Of a DNA stretch of 64,000 nucleotides, positions 25,272-33,630 are shown piece by piece. Position numbers and translations under genes: made by a program. The notes beneath the pieces were generated by a model. The model made no database searches. It saw only the letters and a list, made by a program, of their open reading frames with translations, and was not told the DNA's origin. The stretch is from Asaia sp003994335. GTDB taxonomy: Bacteria > Pseudomonadota > Alphaproteobacteria > Acetobacterales > Acetobacteraceae. The number at the start of each line of letters is the position of its first letter. Position 1 is the first letter of the stretch. The DNA is taken from positions 62,001 to 126,000 of the forward strand of contig NZ_JBBCOR010000005.1 of NCBI RefSeq assembly GCF_037151175.1. The letters are read 5' to 3'.

Positions 25272-26179
25272 CTGAATCCTCTGCCGCTCCTTCACACGAC
25301 ACGCCAGCCGGTTATCCCGATGTGCAGGTGCCGGGAACCATCGTGCAGGATGAACCCTCCCTGCCTGCGTCCGGTCTGGATATGCCGGATGTTCTGGCCC
25401 GAATCTGCGCGCGTACGCGGATCGATGTCGAGCAGCGTTCCCTGATCATGCCGCTCAAGGAAATCACGGCGCGCGCGAGAGAGGTGAACGTCCCGACACG
25501 CGGATTTGGGCAAGCGCTCAAGCAGATGGCGGCCGATCGACGCGTCGGGCTTATTGCCGAAATCAAAAAGGCTTCGCCTTCCGCTGGTATTCTTCGCCCT
25601 GATTACGACCCGGTCGGCATTGCGAAATCCTATGAGGCGGCGGGTGCGATCTGCCTCTCGATCCTGACCGAGGGCCCTTGCTTTCATGGCTCGATTGAGG
25701 ACCTCAAGGCTGTCAAGGAAATCACTCCGCTGCCGATCCTGCGCAAGGATTTCATTCTTGAGCCGTGGCAGGTTCACGAGAGCCGACTGATCGGGGCAGA
25801 TTGCATCCTGATCATCCTTTCGGCCCTGACGGACCCCGAGGCGGCAGAGCTGATTGCACTCGCGCGCGGACTCGACATGGATGTGCTTTGCGAAGTGCAT
25901 GATGAGGCAGAGCTCAACCGTGCTCTCGCACTCGATACCTCGCTGATCGGCATCAATAACCGCAATCTGCGAACGCTCGTGACTGATCTCGACACCACGG
26001 CGAAGCTTGCCCCGCTGGTGCCGCCCGATCGCATCCTCGTTTCCGAGAGCGGTATTCGTACTCTCGAAGATGTGCAGCGCGTTGGCAAAGTCGGCGCAAG
26101 TGGTGTGCTCGTGGGCGAAAGTCTGCTGCGAGAAGAGGACCCGGGCCTGGCTGCCCGTCGCCTTCTCGGGACTCTCTAA
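25268..26179 (+). CDS. trpC: Indole-3-glycerol phosphate synthase
   Basis: The 303-residue TIM barrel has the catalytic residues of TrpC: lysine in IAEIKKASPSAGI, Glu in FHGSIEDL, lysine in LRKDFILEPWQV, and asparagine/arginine in IGINNRNLRTL, ending with VSESGI and GVLVGESLLR. It closes the indole ring from CdRP. Family members usually have about 260 residues; the extra 38 residues at the N-terminus are Pro/Ser-rich. The ATG at 25268 overlaps trpD, but a second in-frame ATG at 25382 starts exactly at the family N-terminus (MPDVLARICARTR). trpF, trpB and trpA are not in the window. Confidence 0.94.
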   Translation: MTESSAAPSHDTPAGYPDVQVPGTIVQDEPSLPASGLDMPDVLARICARTRIDVEQRSLIMPLKEITARAREVNVPTRGFGQALKQMAADRRVGLIAEIKKASPSAGILRPDYDPVGIAKSYEAAGAICLSILTEGPCFHGSIEDLKAVKEITPLPILRKDFILEPWQVHESRLIGADCILIILSALTDPEAAELIALARGLDMDVLCEVHDEAELNRALALDTSLIGINNRNLRTLVTDLDTTAKLAPLVPPDRILVSESGIRTLEDVQRVGKVGASGVLVGESLLREEDPGLAARRLLGTL

Positions 26180-26217
26180 CGCACATATTAACAGCCTAGG
26201 TTGTGGACTTGCGCAAC

Positions 26218-26239
26218 GGGACTGGTAAATACCGGTCCC
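26218..26239. terminator. Hairpin between trpC and pdhA
   Basis: GGGACTGGT (26218-26226), AAAT loop, ACCGGTCCC (26231-26239): nine pairs with one G-U wobble. No U-tract follows. It may end the trp transcript weakly or structure the pdhA leader, which starts 45 bases further on. Confidence 0.4.
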
Positions 26240-26283
26240 AGAATTGCGCTTGGCGCAACAGTCTGGCTCAGGAGAACCTCAGC

Positions 26284-27306
26284 ATGTCCGGCAAAGCCCA
26301 TAAGGGAGCGGCTCAGCCGCTCGCTGATCATAACGGACCGATCCTGCCTTTGGAGACAGTGCGCACGGCATATCGCGATATGCTCCTGCTGCGTCGCTTT
26401 GAGGAAAAGGCAGGGCAGCTTTACGGCATGGGACTGATCGGCGGATTCTGCCATCTCTATATCGGCCAGGAAGCTGTGATCGTTGGTATGTCGCTGGCTA
26501 TGAAGCCAGGCGACAAGATCGTGACCTCCTATCGCGATCACGCCCATATGCTGATGATGGGCATGAGCCCTGGCGGCGTCATGGCCGAGTTGACCGGACG
26601 CAAGGATGGTTATTCGCATGGCAAGGGCGGCTCCATGCACATGTTTTCCCGTGAGAAGAATTTCTACGGCGGTCATGGCATCGTGGGCGCGCAGGTCGCT
26701 ATCGGTACGGGCCTCGCTTTCGCGAACAAATATCGCGGCACCGATGAGGTGGGCGTTGCCTATTTCGGGGAAGGCGCGGCCCAGCAGGGTCAGGTCTATG
26801 AAAGTTTCAATCTCGCTGCCCTGCACAAGCTGCCCTGCATCTATGTGATCGAGAATAACCGCTACGGCATGGGCACCAGCGTCGAGCGTTCCAGCGCCGC
26901 CGCGCATGACCTCTCCCAGATCGGCGCTCCATGGAAGATTCCGGGACGCAAGGTAGACGGCATGGATCTGTTTGCTGTGCATGAGGCGGCCCAGGAGGCC
27001 GTTGCCCATTGCCGTGCGGGTAAGGGGCCATTCCTGCTCGAGATGGAAACCTACCGTTATCGCGGCCATTCGATGTCTGATCCGGCGCGCTATCGCGACC
27101 GCTCAGAAGTTGAGGAAATGCGCCGCACACGTGATCCCATCGAGGCGCTGCACAAGCTCCTGTCCGAAAAGGGCACAACGGACGAGGCGTTCAAGGAGAT
27201 CGACGCCGAGGTGAAGCAGATCGTCAATGACGCTGCGGAGTTCGCCCAGAACAGCCCCGAGCCCGATCTTTCTGAACTTTGGACCGATATTCTGGTGGAG
27301 GCGTAA
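26284..27306 (+). CDS. pdhA: Pyruvate dehydrogenase E1 component, alpha subunit
   Basis: The 340-residue protein has the E1-alpha fold: LLLRRFEEKAGQLYGMG, GFCHLYIGQEAV, SYRDHAHMLMMG, KGGSMHMFS, and the thiamine diphosphate motif beginning GEGAAQQG and ending IENNRYGMGTS. The phosphorylation-loop-like YRYRGHSMSDPARYRDR follows. With PdhB it decarboxylates pyruvate and passes acetyl to the lipoyl groups. The ATG at 26284 has AGGAGA about 9 bases upstream; the 27-codon extension to 26203 is not conserved-looking. It heads the operon pdhA-pdhB-pdhC-lpd-lipA. The pdhB start lies three bases after its stop. Confidence 0.96.
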   Translation: MSGKAHKGAAQPLADHNGPILPLETVRTAYRDMLLLRRFEEKAGQLYGMGLIGGFCHLYIGQEAVIVGMSLAMKPGDKIVTSYRDHAHMLMMGMSPGGVMAELTGRKDGYSHGKGGSMHMFSREKNFYGGHGIVGAQVAIGTGLAFANKYRGTDEVGVAYFGEGAAQQGQVYESFNLAALHKLPCIYVIENNRYGMGTSVERSSAAAHDLSQIGAPWKIPGRKVDGMDLFAVHEAAQEAVAHCRAGKGPFLLEMETYRYRGHSMSDPARYRDRSEVEEMRRTRDPIEALHKLLSEKGTTDEAFKEIDAEVKQIVNDAAEFAQNSPEPDLSELWTDILVEA

Positions 27307-27309
27307 GTT

Positions 27310-28656
27310 ATGGCCGCTCCTGTTCTCATGCCGGCACTTTCGCCTACCATGACCGAAGGCACGCTTTCCAAATGGACGGTAAAGCAGGGTGACAAGATCA
27401 ACTCAGGCGATGTGATCGCCGAGATCGAGACCGACAAGGCCACCATGGAAGTCGAGGCTGTGGATAGCGGCATCCTCGCGAAGATCCTGGTGCCGGAAGG
27501 CTCGGAAAACGTTGCCGTCAATACTCAGATCGCCATCATTGCCGAAGAAGGCGAAGATATCTCGGCTCTCGAAAACGGCCCTGCAGCAGCCCAGGCCCCG
27601 GCCGCACAAACCGCGGTTGAAGAGAAGGCGCCCGAGAAGCCGAAAGACCTGGTAGCGACACCGGACCGCGAATGGGGCGAGACTTCGGTCATCACGGTCC
27701 GTGAAGCCCTGCGCGACGCGATGGCCGCCGAGCTGCGCCGTGATGAAGACGTGTTCCTGCTCGGTGAGGAAGTGGCGCAGTATCAGGGCGCCTACAAGGT
27801 CAGTCAGGGGCTGCTCGACGAGTTCGGCGAGAAGCGTATCATTGACACTCCGATCACCGAGCATGGCTTTACCGGCATGGCCGTTGGTGCAGCGTTGACC
27901 GGCCTCAAGCCCATTGTCGAATTCATGACCATGAACTTCGCGATGCAAGCCGTCGACCACATCATCAACTCCGCAGCCAAGACGCTCTACATGTCGGGTG
28001 GCCAGATGGGCTGTCCTATCGTGTTCCGCGGCCCCAATGGCGCGGCTGCGCGCGTCGGTGCACAGCACTCGCAGTGCTACGCCAGTTGGTATGCCCACGT
28101 GCCGGGCCTGAAGGTAGTTGCCCCCTGGTCGTCTGAAGACGCGAAGGGTCTGCTTCGTGCCGCCATTCGTGACCCGAACCCGGTGATCGTGCTCGAAAAC
28201 GAGATCCTCTACGGGCAGAAATTCCCTTGCCCGGTCGATGAGGATTTCATCCTGCCCATCGGCAAGGCGAAGATCGAGCGTGAAGGCAAGGATGTGACGC
28301 TGGTCGCGTTCTCGATCATGGTTGGCGTGGCGCTTGAGGCTGCTGCGAAGCTGGCCGAGCAGGGGATCGAGGCGGAGGTGATCAACCTGCGCACCATCCG
28401 TCCGCTCGATACCGAGACGATCATCAACAGCGTGAAGAAGACGAGCCGTATCGTCTCCGTTGAGGAAGGCTGGCCCGTGGCCGGTATCGGCGCCGAGATC
28501 TGTACGATCGCCTGCGAACAGGCCTTCGATTATCTCGATGCCCCGCCTGCGCGCGTTTGCGGTCTCGATATCCCGCTGCCCTACGCCGCCAATCTCGAAA
28601 AACATGCGCTTCCGCAGCCTGACTGGGTGGTGGACGCGGTTCGCAAACTGTTCTGA
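27310..28656 (+). CDS. pdhB: Pyruvate dehydrogenase E1 component, beta subunit, with N-terminal lipoyl domain
   Basis: The 448-residue protein fuses a lipoyl domain (residues 1-80, lipoyl lysine Lys43 in EIETDKATMEVEA) through an Ala/Pro linker (95-120) to the E1-beta transketolase-type domain (130-448; VFLLGEEVAQYQGAYKVSQG, PITEHGFTGMAVGAAL, RGPNGAAARVGAQHSQ). A lipoyl domain on E1 beta is known in Alphaproteobacteria but unusual elsewhere. The first 55 residues are nearly identical to those of PdhC, so the two lipoyl domains are recent copies or under gene conversion. It lies three bases after pdhA. Confidence 0.96.
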   Translation: MAAPVLMPALSPTMTEGTLSKWTVKQGDKINSGDVIAEIETDKATMEVEAVDSGILAKILVPEGSENVAVNTQIAIIAEEGEDISALENGPAAAQAPAAQTAVEEKAPEKPKDLVATPDREWGETSVITVREALRDAMAAELRRDEDVFLLGEEVAQYQGAYKVSQGLLDEFGEKRIIDTPITEHGFTGMAVGAALTGLKPIVEFMTMNFAMQAVDHIINSAAKTLYMSGGQMGCPIVFRGPNGAAARVGAQHSQCYASWYAHVPGLKVVAPWSSEDAKGLLRAAIRDPNPVIVLENEILYGQKFPCPVDEDFILPIGKAKIEREGKDVTLVAFSIMVGVALEAAAKLAEQGIEAEVINLRTIRPLDTETIINSVKKTSRIVSVEEGWPVAGIGAEICTIACEQAFDYLDAPPARVCGLDIPLPYAANLEKHALPQPDWVVDAVRKLF

Positions 28657-28668
28657 GGGGCTGCGACC

Positions 28669-29919
28669 ATGGCTACCAATATCCTGATGCCCGCTCTTTC
28701 TCCGACCATGACCGAGGGAACCCTCTCGCGCTGGCTGAAGAAGGAGGGCGACACGGTCAAATCGGGCGATCTGATTGCCGAGATCGAGACGGACAAGGCC
28801 ACGATGGAAGTCGAGGCCGTCGATGAGGGCATTCTCGGGCGTATCGTCGTTCCCGAAGGCAGTGAGGGGGTGAAGGTCAATTCTCCCATCGCTATTCTGG
28901 TCGATGAGGGCGAAGCCGTGCCGGACGCCGTCGAGGCGCCTGCTGCAAAGAAAGCCGAACCCGCACCGCAGACCGTTGCCCAGCCTGCTTCGACCCCGGC
29001 CGCTTCAGCCCAGCCCTCTCCGGCGCAGTCCGCGCCTGTCGCTGGGCCCGCAGGCAAGCGCGTTTTTGCATCGCCTCTCGCGCGCCGCATCGCGTCGCAA
29101 AAAGGGATCGACCTCGCGGCGCTCAAGGGAACAGGGCCGAACGGGCGTATTCTTCGTCGCGACGTCGAGAATGCGAAGCCCGTTACCACGGCTGCCGCGG
29201 CCGCTCCGGTGATGGTGCCCGCCGAAGCGAAGCGCGTGCCCAACTCGTCCATGCGCAAGGTCATTGCGCGTCGCCTGAGCGAGTCCAAGCAGACCGTCCC
29301 GCATTTCTATGTGTCGGTGGATATCGAACTCGACGCGCTGCTGGCGCTGCGTTCAAAGCTCAATGCGGCCTCGCCGAGCGAGGGAGAAGGCCAGTTCAAG
29401 ATCTCGGTCAATGATATGATGATCAAGGCCGTGGCTCTCGCTTTGCGCGACTGCCCGGGTTTGAATGTCCAGTACACCGAAGCAGAGACGCTGCATTTTC
29501 CCGAGATCGATATCTCGATGGCAGTCTCCATTCCCGATGGCCTGATCACCCCGATCATTCGTCAGGCTGACCGCAAATCCCTGCGCGCAATCAGCGCCGA
29601 GGCGCGTGATCTGGCCAAGCGTGCGCGTGACGGCAAGCTGAAGCCCGAGGAATTCCAGGGCGGCACCTTCTCGATCTCGAATATGGGCATGTTTGGCGTG
29701 CGTGAGTTTGCTGCCATCATCAACCCACCCCAGGCCGGTATTCTGGCGATCGCCGCAGGTGAGAAACGCGCCGTTGTGCGTGGTGACCAGCTTGCCGTCG
29801 CGACGGTCATGACAGCCACGCTCTCGGTCGATCATCGCGCCGTCGATGGTGCGTTGGGCGCCCAATGGTTGAACGCGCTGCGCGATATCGTTCAAAACCC
29901 TTATTCACTGGTGATCTGA
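28669..29919 (+). CDS. pdhC: Pyruvate dehydrogenase E2 component (dihydrolipoamide acetyltransferase)
   Basis: The 416-residue E2 has one lipoyl domain (residues 1-80, Lys43), a Pro/Ala linker, the E3-binding domain around residues 128-162 (FASPLARRIASQKGIDLAAL, then GTGPNGRI), a second linker and the catalytic acetyltransferase domain (185-416). The catalytic motif DHRAVDGA lies near the end, with FSISNMGMFG and INPPQAGILAI before it. It transfers acetyl to CoA and forms the core of the complex. Gene name aceF is a synonym. It is 12 bases from pdhB and three bases from lpd. Confidence 0.96.
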   Translation: MATNILMPALSPTMTEGTLSRWLKKEGDTVKSGDLIAEIETDKATMEVEAVDEGILGRIVVPEGSEGVKVNSPIAILVDEGEAVPDAVEAPAAKKAEPAPQTVAQPASTPAASAQPSPAQSAPVAGPAGKRVFASPLARRIASQKGIDLAALKGTGPNGRILRRDVENAKPVTTAAAAAPVMVPAEAKRVPNSSMRKVIARRLSESKQTVPHFYVSVDIELDALLALRSKLNAASPSEGEGQFKISVNDMMIKAVALALRDCPGLNVQYTEAETLHFPEIDISMAVSIPDGLITPIIRQADRKSLRAISAEARDLAKRARDGKLKPEEFQGGTFSISNMGMFGVREFAAIINPPQAGILAIAAGEKRAVVRGDQLAVATVMTATLSVDHRAVDGALGAQWLNALRDIVQNPYSLVI

Positions 29920-29922
29920 GCC

Positions 29923-31326
29923 ATGGACAAATTCGATCTGATCGTCGTCGGTGGCGGTCCGGGCGGGTATGTCGCTGCCCTGCGCGCCGCCCAGCTTGGC
30001 AAGAATGTCGCGGTTGTGGAAAGCACGCATCTGGGCGGTATCTGCCTCAACTGGGGCTGCATCCCGACCAAGGCGTTGCTGCGTGCCTCCGAGCTGAACC
30101 ATCAACTGCATAACCTGGACGAGTTCGGGTTCAGTGCGGAGAAGGTGAGCTTCGATATCGAGAAGGTGGTGGCCCGCTCACGCTCTGTCTCGCGCCAGCT
30201 TTCCCGGGGCGTGGCAGGCTTGCTGAAAAAGGCCAAGGTCAAGGTGTATGACGGCCATGCCAAGCTCGCTGGACGCGATGGCAAGGCGCATGTCGTCGCC
30301 ATCACCAAGGATGGCAGTGAGACCGGCCGTATTGCAGCGCCGGATGTGATTCTAGCCACAGGGGCCCGTGCCCGCCACTTCCCGGGGCTGGAGCCCGATG
30401 GCGAACTGGTCTGGACCTATCGCGAGGCGATGGTGCCCAAGGAACTGCCGAAGCGCCTCCTGGTGATCGGGTCCGGCGCGATTGGCGTCGAGTTCGCCTC
30501 CTTCTATCGCAACATGGGCGCGGAAGTGACCATCGCGGAGGTGGCGGACCGTATCATGATTGCCGAGGACGCCGAAATCAGCGCCATGGCGCAGAAGGCC
30601 TTCGAGAAGCAGGGCATCAAGGTGCTGACCGGCGCCAAGGTCGGCCCGCTCGACAAGAAGGAGGGGACGGTCTCCACCCGGATCACAACAGCCTCGGGCA
30701 CGACCGATCTTGTTGTGGACAAGGTAATCCTGGCTGTCGGGATCGTCGGGAATGTCGAGGATCTCGGTCTCGAGCAGACCAAGGTCAAGATCGACAAGAC
30801 CCACATCATCGTCGATGAGTTCTGCCGCACCGGCGAGCCGGGCCTTTGGGCTATCGGCGACGTGGCCGGCGCGCCTTGGTTGGCGCACAAGGCGAGCCAT
30901 GAGGGTGTGATCTGCGTCGAAAAGATTGCCGGGCACGATCCCGAGCCGCTCCATCCGCTCAACATCCCGGGGTGCACCTATAGCCGCCCTCAGGTCGCTT
31001 CCGTGGGACTGACCGAAGAAAAGGCGAAGGCGACGGGACGCAAGCTCAAGATCGGACGCTTTCCTTTCCTGGCCAACGGCAAGGCGCTGGCCATGGGTGA
31101 GCCAGATGGTCTGACAAAGACCATTTTCGACGCCGAAACCGGTGAACTCTTGGGCGCGCACATGATCGGGGCCGAGGTGACGGAAATGATCCAGGGCTAT
31201 GTGATCGCGCGTACCTCCGAGTTGACCGAGGCCGAACTCAAGGAAACCGTTTTCCCGCATCCGACCATCTCGGAAACGATGCATGAATCGGTTCTTGCAG
31301 CCTGGGGTGGGGCACTCCACTTCTAG
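29923..31326 (+). CDS. lpdA: Dihydrolipoyl dehydrogenase (E3)
   Basis: The 467-residue flavoprotein has the FAD-binding GGGPGGYVAALRAAQLG, the redox disulfide Cys41-Cys46 (CLNWGCIPTK), the NAD-binding GSGAIGVEFASFY, the second FAD motif WAIGDVAGAPWLAHKA, and the C-terminal HPTISETMHES with the catalytic His-Glu pair. It reoxidises dihydrolipoamide on E2 with NAD+. It is tightly packed in the pdh operon (3 bases after pdhC, 2 bases before lipA), so it is probably dedicated to this complex, although one E3 often serves several complexes. Confidence 0.96.
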   Translation: MDKFDLIVVGGGPGGYVAALRAAQLGKNVAVVESTHLGGICLNWGCIPTKALLRASELNHQLHNLDEFGFSAEKVSFDIEKVVARSRSVSRQLSRGVAGLLKKAKVKVYDGHAKLAGRDGKAHVVAITKDGSETGRIAAPDVILATGARARHFPGLEPDGELVWTYREAMVPKELPKRLLVIGSGAIGVEFASFYRNMGAEVTIAEVADRIMIAEDAEISAMAQKAFEKQGIKVLTGAKVGPLDKKEGTVSTRITTASGTTDLVVDKVILAVGIVGNVEDLGLEQTKVKIDKTHIIVDEFCRTGEPGLWAIGDVAGAPWLAHKASHEGVICVEKIAGHDPEPLHPLNIPGCTYSRPQVASVGLTEEKAKATGRKLKIGRFPFLANGKALAMGEPDGLTKTIFDAETGELLGAHMIGAEVTEMIQGYVIARTSELTEAELKETVFPHPTISETMHESVLAAWGGALHF

Positions 31327-31328
31327 TC

Positions 31329-32318
31329 ATGACCATGCAGCGCATCACCATCGATCACCGGAAGTCGGGCTCGCTCCGCCATCCTGAAAAGGCCAATCGG
31401 CCCGATAACCCGATCCAGCGCAAGCCAGACTGGATACGGGTGAGGGCGCCGAACAGCCCGGTCTATCAGGAGACGCGCAAGCTCATGCGCGACAACAGGC
31501 TGGTGACGGTCTGTGAGGAAGCGGCCTGCCCGAATATCGGTGAGTGCTGGTCGCAGCGTCATGCCACCATGATGATCATGGGGGAGATCTGTACCCGGGC
31601 CTGCTCGTTCTGCAACGTTACGACGGGTATGCCCAAGGCACTGGATATGGACGAGCCGCAGCGCGTGGCCGAGGCCGTGGCCAAGCTCGGGTTGCGTCAT
31701 GTAGTCATCACCTCGGTCGATCGCGACGATCTGGCCGATGGCGGTGCGCTCCACTTTGCGCAGACGATTGCACGGGTGCGCGAGGCCTCACCAGAAACCA
31801 CCATCGAGATCCTGACTCCTGATTTTCTGCGCAAGCCGGGGGCACTCGAGGTGGTCGTGAAGGCGCGCCCCGATGTTTTCAATCACAACATCGAAACTGT
31901 CCCCCGACTTTATCCGTCTATCCGGCCAGGCGCTCGCTATTTTCAGTCCGTGCGCCTTCTGGATGATGTGAAGGCGCTGGATGCGTCCATCTTCACCAAA
32001 TCCGGTCTGATGCTGGGACTGGGTGAGGAGAAAATGGAGGTGGCGCAGGTGATGGACGATTTCCGCATTGCCGATGTCGATTTCATCACCATGGGGCAAT
32101 ACCTACAGCCCACGCCCAAACATGCGGCCGTAGCCAAGTTCGTGCCGCCTGACGAGTTTGAGGAATTCGCCCGCATGGCGCGTGCCAAGGGTTTTCTTCA
32201 GGTCAGTTCGAGCCCGCTGACGCGCTCGTCCTACCATGCTGATTCAGATTTCGCTGCGCTGCGTGAGGCGCGACAGAACAGGCTAAAGCAGGATGCGCTT
32301 TCGCCGGAGAGACAATAA
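31329..32318 (+). CDS. lipA: Lipoyl synthase
   Basis: The 329-residue radical-SAM enzyme has both iron-sulfur clusters visible: the auxiliary cluster ligands Cys62, Cys67, Cys73 (CEEAACPNIGEC, CX4CX5C) and the radical-SAM ligands Cys88, Cys92, Cys95 (CTRACSFC, CX3CX2C). The C-terminal RSSYHAD contributes the conserved serine of the auxiliary cluster. It inserts two sulfurs into octanoyl groups, and so makes the cofactor of the PdhB and PdhC lipoyl domains encoded just upstream. lipB is not in the window. Its last base overlaps the start of the next gene. Confidence 0.96.
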   Translation: MTMQRITIDHRKSGSLRHPEKANRPDNPIQRKPDWIRVRAPNSPVYQETRKLMRDNRLVTVCEEAACPNIGECWSQRHATMMIMGEICTRACSFCNVTTGMPKALDMDEPQRVAEAVAKLGLRHVVITSVDRDDLADGGALHFAQTIARVREASPETTIEILTPDFLRKPGALEVVVKARPDVFNHNIETVPRLYPSIRPGARYFQSVRLLDDVKALDASIFTKSGLMLGLGEEKMEVAQVMDDFRIADVDFITMGQYLQPTPKHAAVAKFVPPDEFEEFARMARAKGFLQVSSSPLTRSSYHADSDFAALREARQNRLKQDALSPERQ

Positions 32319-32779
32319 TGCCCACCCATGCCGAGCAACGGTTGATCGCTTACAGTCCTGAACAGCTTTTCGATCTCGTAGCCGATGTGGGTGCCTATCC
32401 CCAATTTCTGCCCTGGTGCGTCAAGGCCACCATCAAGTCCCGCACCGACGAGGAACTCGTTGCGGATCTTACAGTAGGTTTCGGCCCGTTCCGCGAAACC
32501 TTTACGAGCCGCGTGTCCCTCGATCGTCCCCATCGTATCCGCGTGCGTTACGAGAAAGGGCCGTTCCGTTATCTGAACAATGTCTGGACGTTCACCCCCG
32601 AGCCGCGCGGGTGCCTGGTGGATTTTTTCGTCGATTTCGAGTTCCGCTCGCGTCTGCTTCAGAATGCGATCGGGGTCGTGTTCAATGAGGGTGTGCGCCT
32701 CATGGTATCGGCGTTCATCAAGCGCGCGCGCGACACTTATGGCGTGTCGTCTCAGCCCGGCGCTGTCATCCGCGACTGA
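32318..32779 (+). CDS. COQ10/RatA-type START-domain protein
   Basis: The 153-residue protein is a polyketide-cyclase/START fold member of the COQ10-RatA group: AYSPEQLFDLVADVGAYPQFLPWC at the start, FTSRVSLDRPHRIRVRYEKGPFRYLNNVWTF in the middle and FVDFEFRSRLLQNAIGVVF before the C-terminal helix. In mitochondria COQ10 binds ubiquinone and supports respiration; the E. coli homologue was also described as RatA, an inhibitor of 70S assembly. In this respiratory setting behind pdh/lipA, the quinone-binding role is more likely. It overlaps lipA by one base (the A of lipA TAA is the A of ATG), so it is translationally coupled. Confidence 0.85.
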   Translation: MPTHAEQRLIAYSPEQLFDLVADVGAYPQFLPWCVKATIKSRTDEELVADLTVGFGPFRETFTSRVSLDRPHRIRVRYEKGPFRYLNNVWTFTPEPRGCLVDFFVDFEFRSRLLQNAIGVVFNEGVRLMVSAFIKRARDTYGVSSQPGAVIRD

Positions 32780-32909
32780 TCACGCTGTCGTTTTCGATGG
32801 CAGAAGAAACTGCAACGGCTTCGTTACGTTTCGTGCTTATCGACGGGTATGAGCGTGGCCCAAATCCACGTTCACACCCCGGGATCCGCGAATTCTGGAA
32901 GGAAGTACC

Positions 32910-33224
32910 ATGAAGTTTTCCGCTATGGGCGCCACGCTGATGGCCGCTGCTTTTGCCATCGCCACCCCCGCTTTCGCCAAGCACGCTCCGCACAAGGCGC
33001 ATGAGGGCAAGTCGGCCATGCACCACAAGAAGGCGGATAAGGGTTCGGCTTCCACCGAAGACCTGAATGCCCGCAGCCTGCAGCAGGCCCAGACCCCGGT
33101 TCCGGCAACGGCCCCAGCCTCTGCTCCGACGGCCAGTGCGACTGCTCCGGCGCCCGCTCCAATGCCGATGGACGGCTCGATGAAGATGCCTGCCTCGTCC
33201 ATGCCGGCTTCTTCGGGCCAGTAA
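32910..33224 (+). CDS. Small secreted His/Met-rich protein, unknown function
   Basis: The 104-residue protein has a clear Sec signal peptide with cleavage after TPAFA (about residue 23). The mature part begins with a His/Lys-rich stretch (KHAPHKAHEGKSAMHHKK, five His in 18 residues), continues through an Ala/Pro/Thr-rich low-complexity region, and ends with a Met-rich tail (PMPMDGSMKMPASSMPAS, five Met in 18 residues). Such His and Met clusters are seen in periplasmic copper-binding peptides, but that role here is an inference. GGAAG lies upstream of the ATG. It is 130 bases after the COQ10-like gene and is followed by three hairpins. cydDC lies 400 bases further on. Confidence 0.75.
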   Translation: MKFSAMGATLMAAAFAIATPAFAKHAPHKAHEGKSAMHHKKADKGSASTEDLNARSLQQAQTPVPATAPASAPTASATAPAPAPMPMDGSMKMPASSMPASSGQ

Positions 33225-33234
33225 GACTGCTCTC

Positions 33235-33254
33235 GCGTGACCTCTTGGTCACGC
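33235..33254. repeat. Perfect 8-bp inverted repeat directly after the secreted peptide gene
   Basis: GCGTGACC (33235-33242), TCTT loop, GGTCACGC (33247-33254), starting 11 bases after the stop codon. No U-tract follows, so it is more likely an mRNA 3'-end stabiliser or a protein-binding site than a terminator by itself. Confidence 0.6.
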
Positions 33255-33305
33255 AGAGGAAGGCCCGGGGGCGCGGCTCGATGGTCTGACTGCCCCCTTG
33301 CTTTA

Positions 33306-33330
33306 CCCCGTCGCGCCGCGGCGGGGTTTT
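33306..33330 (+). terminator. Intrinsic terminator downstream of the secreted peptide gene
   Basis: CCCCGTCGC (33306-33314), GCC loop, GCGGCGGGG (33318-33326), nine pairs with one G-U wobble, then TTTT (33327-33330) and a T-rich stretch. It should end the transcript from pdhA or from the secreted peptide gene. Confidence 0.85.
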
Positions 33331-33630
33331 GCTTTATGTGATGCGCGCCTGTTTGCCTCCGTTCCTATCGGGTCAGCAGCGGGAGTCGACGCGTTCGATT
33401 GCCGGGCGAATGGTCAGTTCTGCTGCGGTTTCGCATGACTGAATCAGCGGTCCCCGCGCCTGCTGTTTTGCGTGGAGAGAGACCCAATGGTCATTATTCC
33501 CGCTCTTTTGGTCAGCAGTTTCAAAAGCGTTGGATGACATGGTCCGGTCAGGGAAAGACGGCTTAATGTTCTGCAATCTGGGGCCGGGGTCACTACCGTT
33601 TCGCGGCGTGATTGCCTATATCCCAGCGTC

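Larger units (their letters stand above)
33225..33630. other. Intergenic region with three hairpins
   Basis: A 406-base gap between the secreted peptide gene and cydD. The first 100 bases hold three stem-loops in series: 33235-33254, 33267-33297 (GGGGGC / GCCCCC, 19-base loop) and the terminator 33306-33330. The remaining 300 bases must carry the cydDC promoter. I see no protein or RNA gene in it. Confidence 0.6.

Noticed and set aside
27403..28605. Long reverse open frame opposite pdhB (about 400 codons)
   Set aside because: Antisense shadow of pdhB with no ribosome-binding site or family signature.
33373..33576. Short reverse frame in the gap before cydD
   Set aside because: No ribosome-binding site, no domain, and it covers the likely cydDC promoter.
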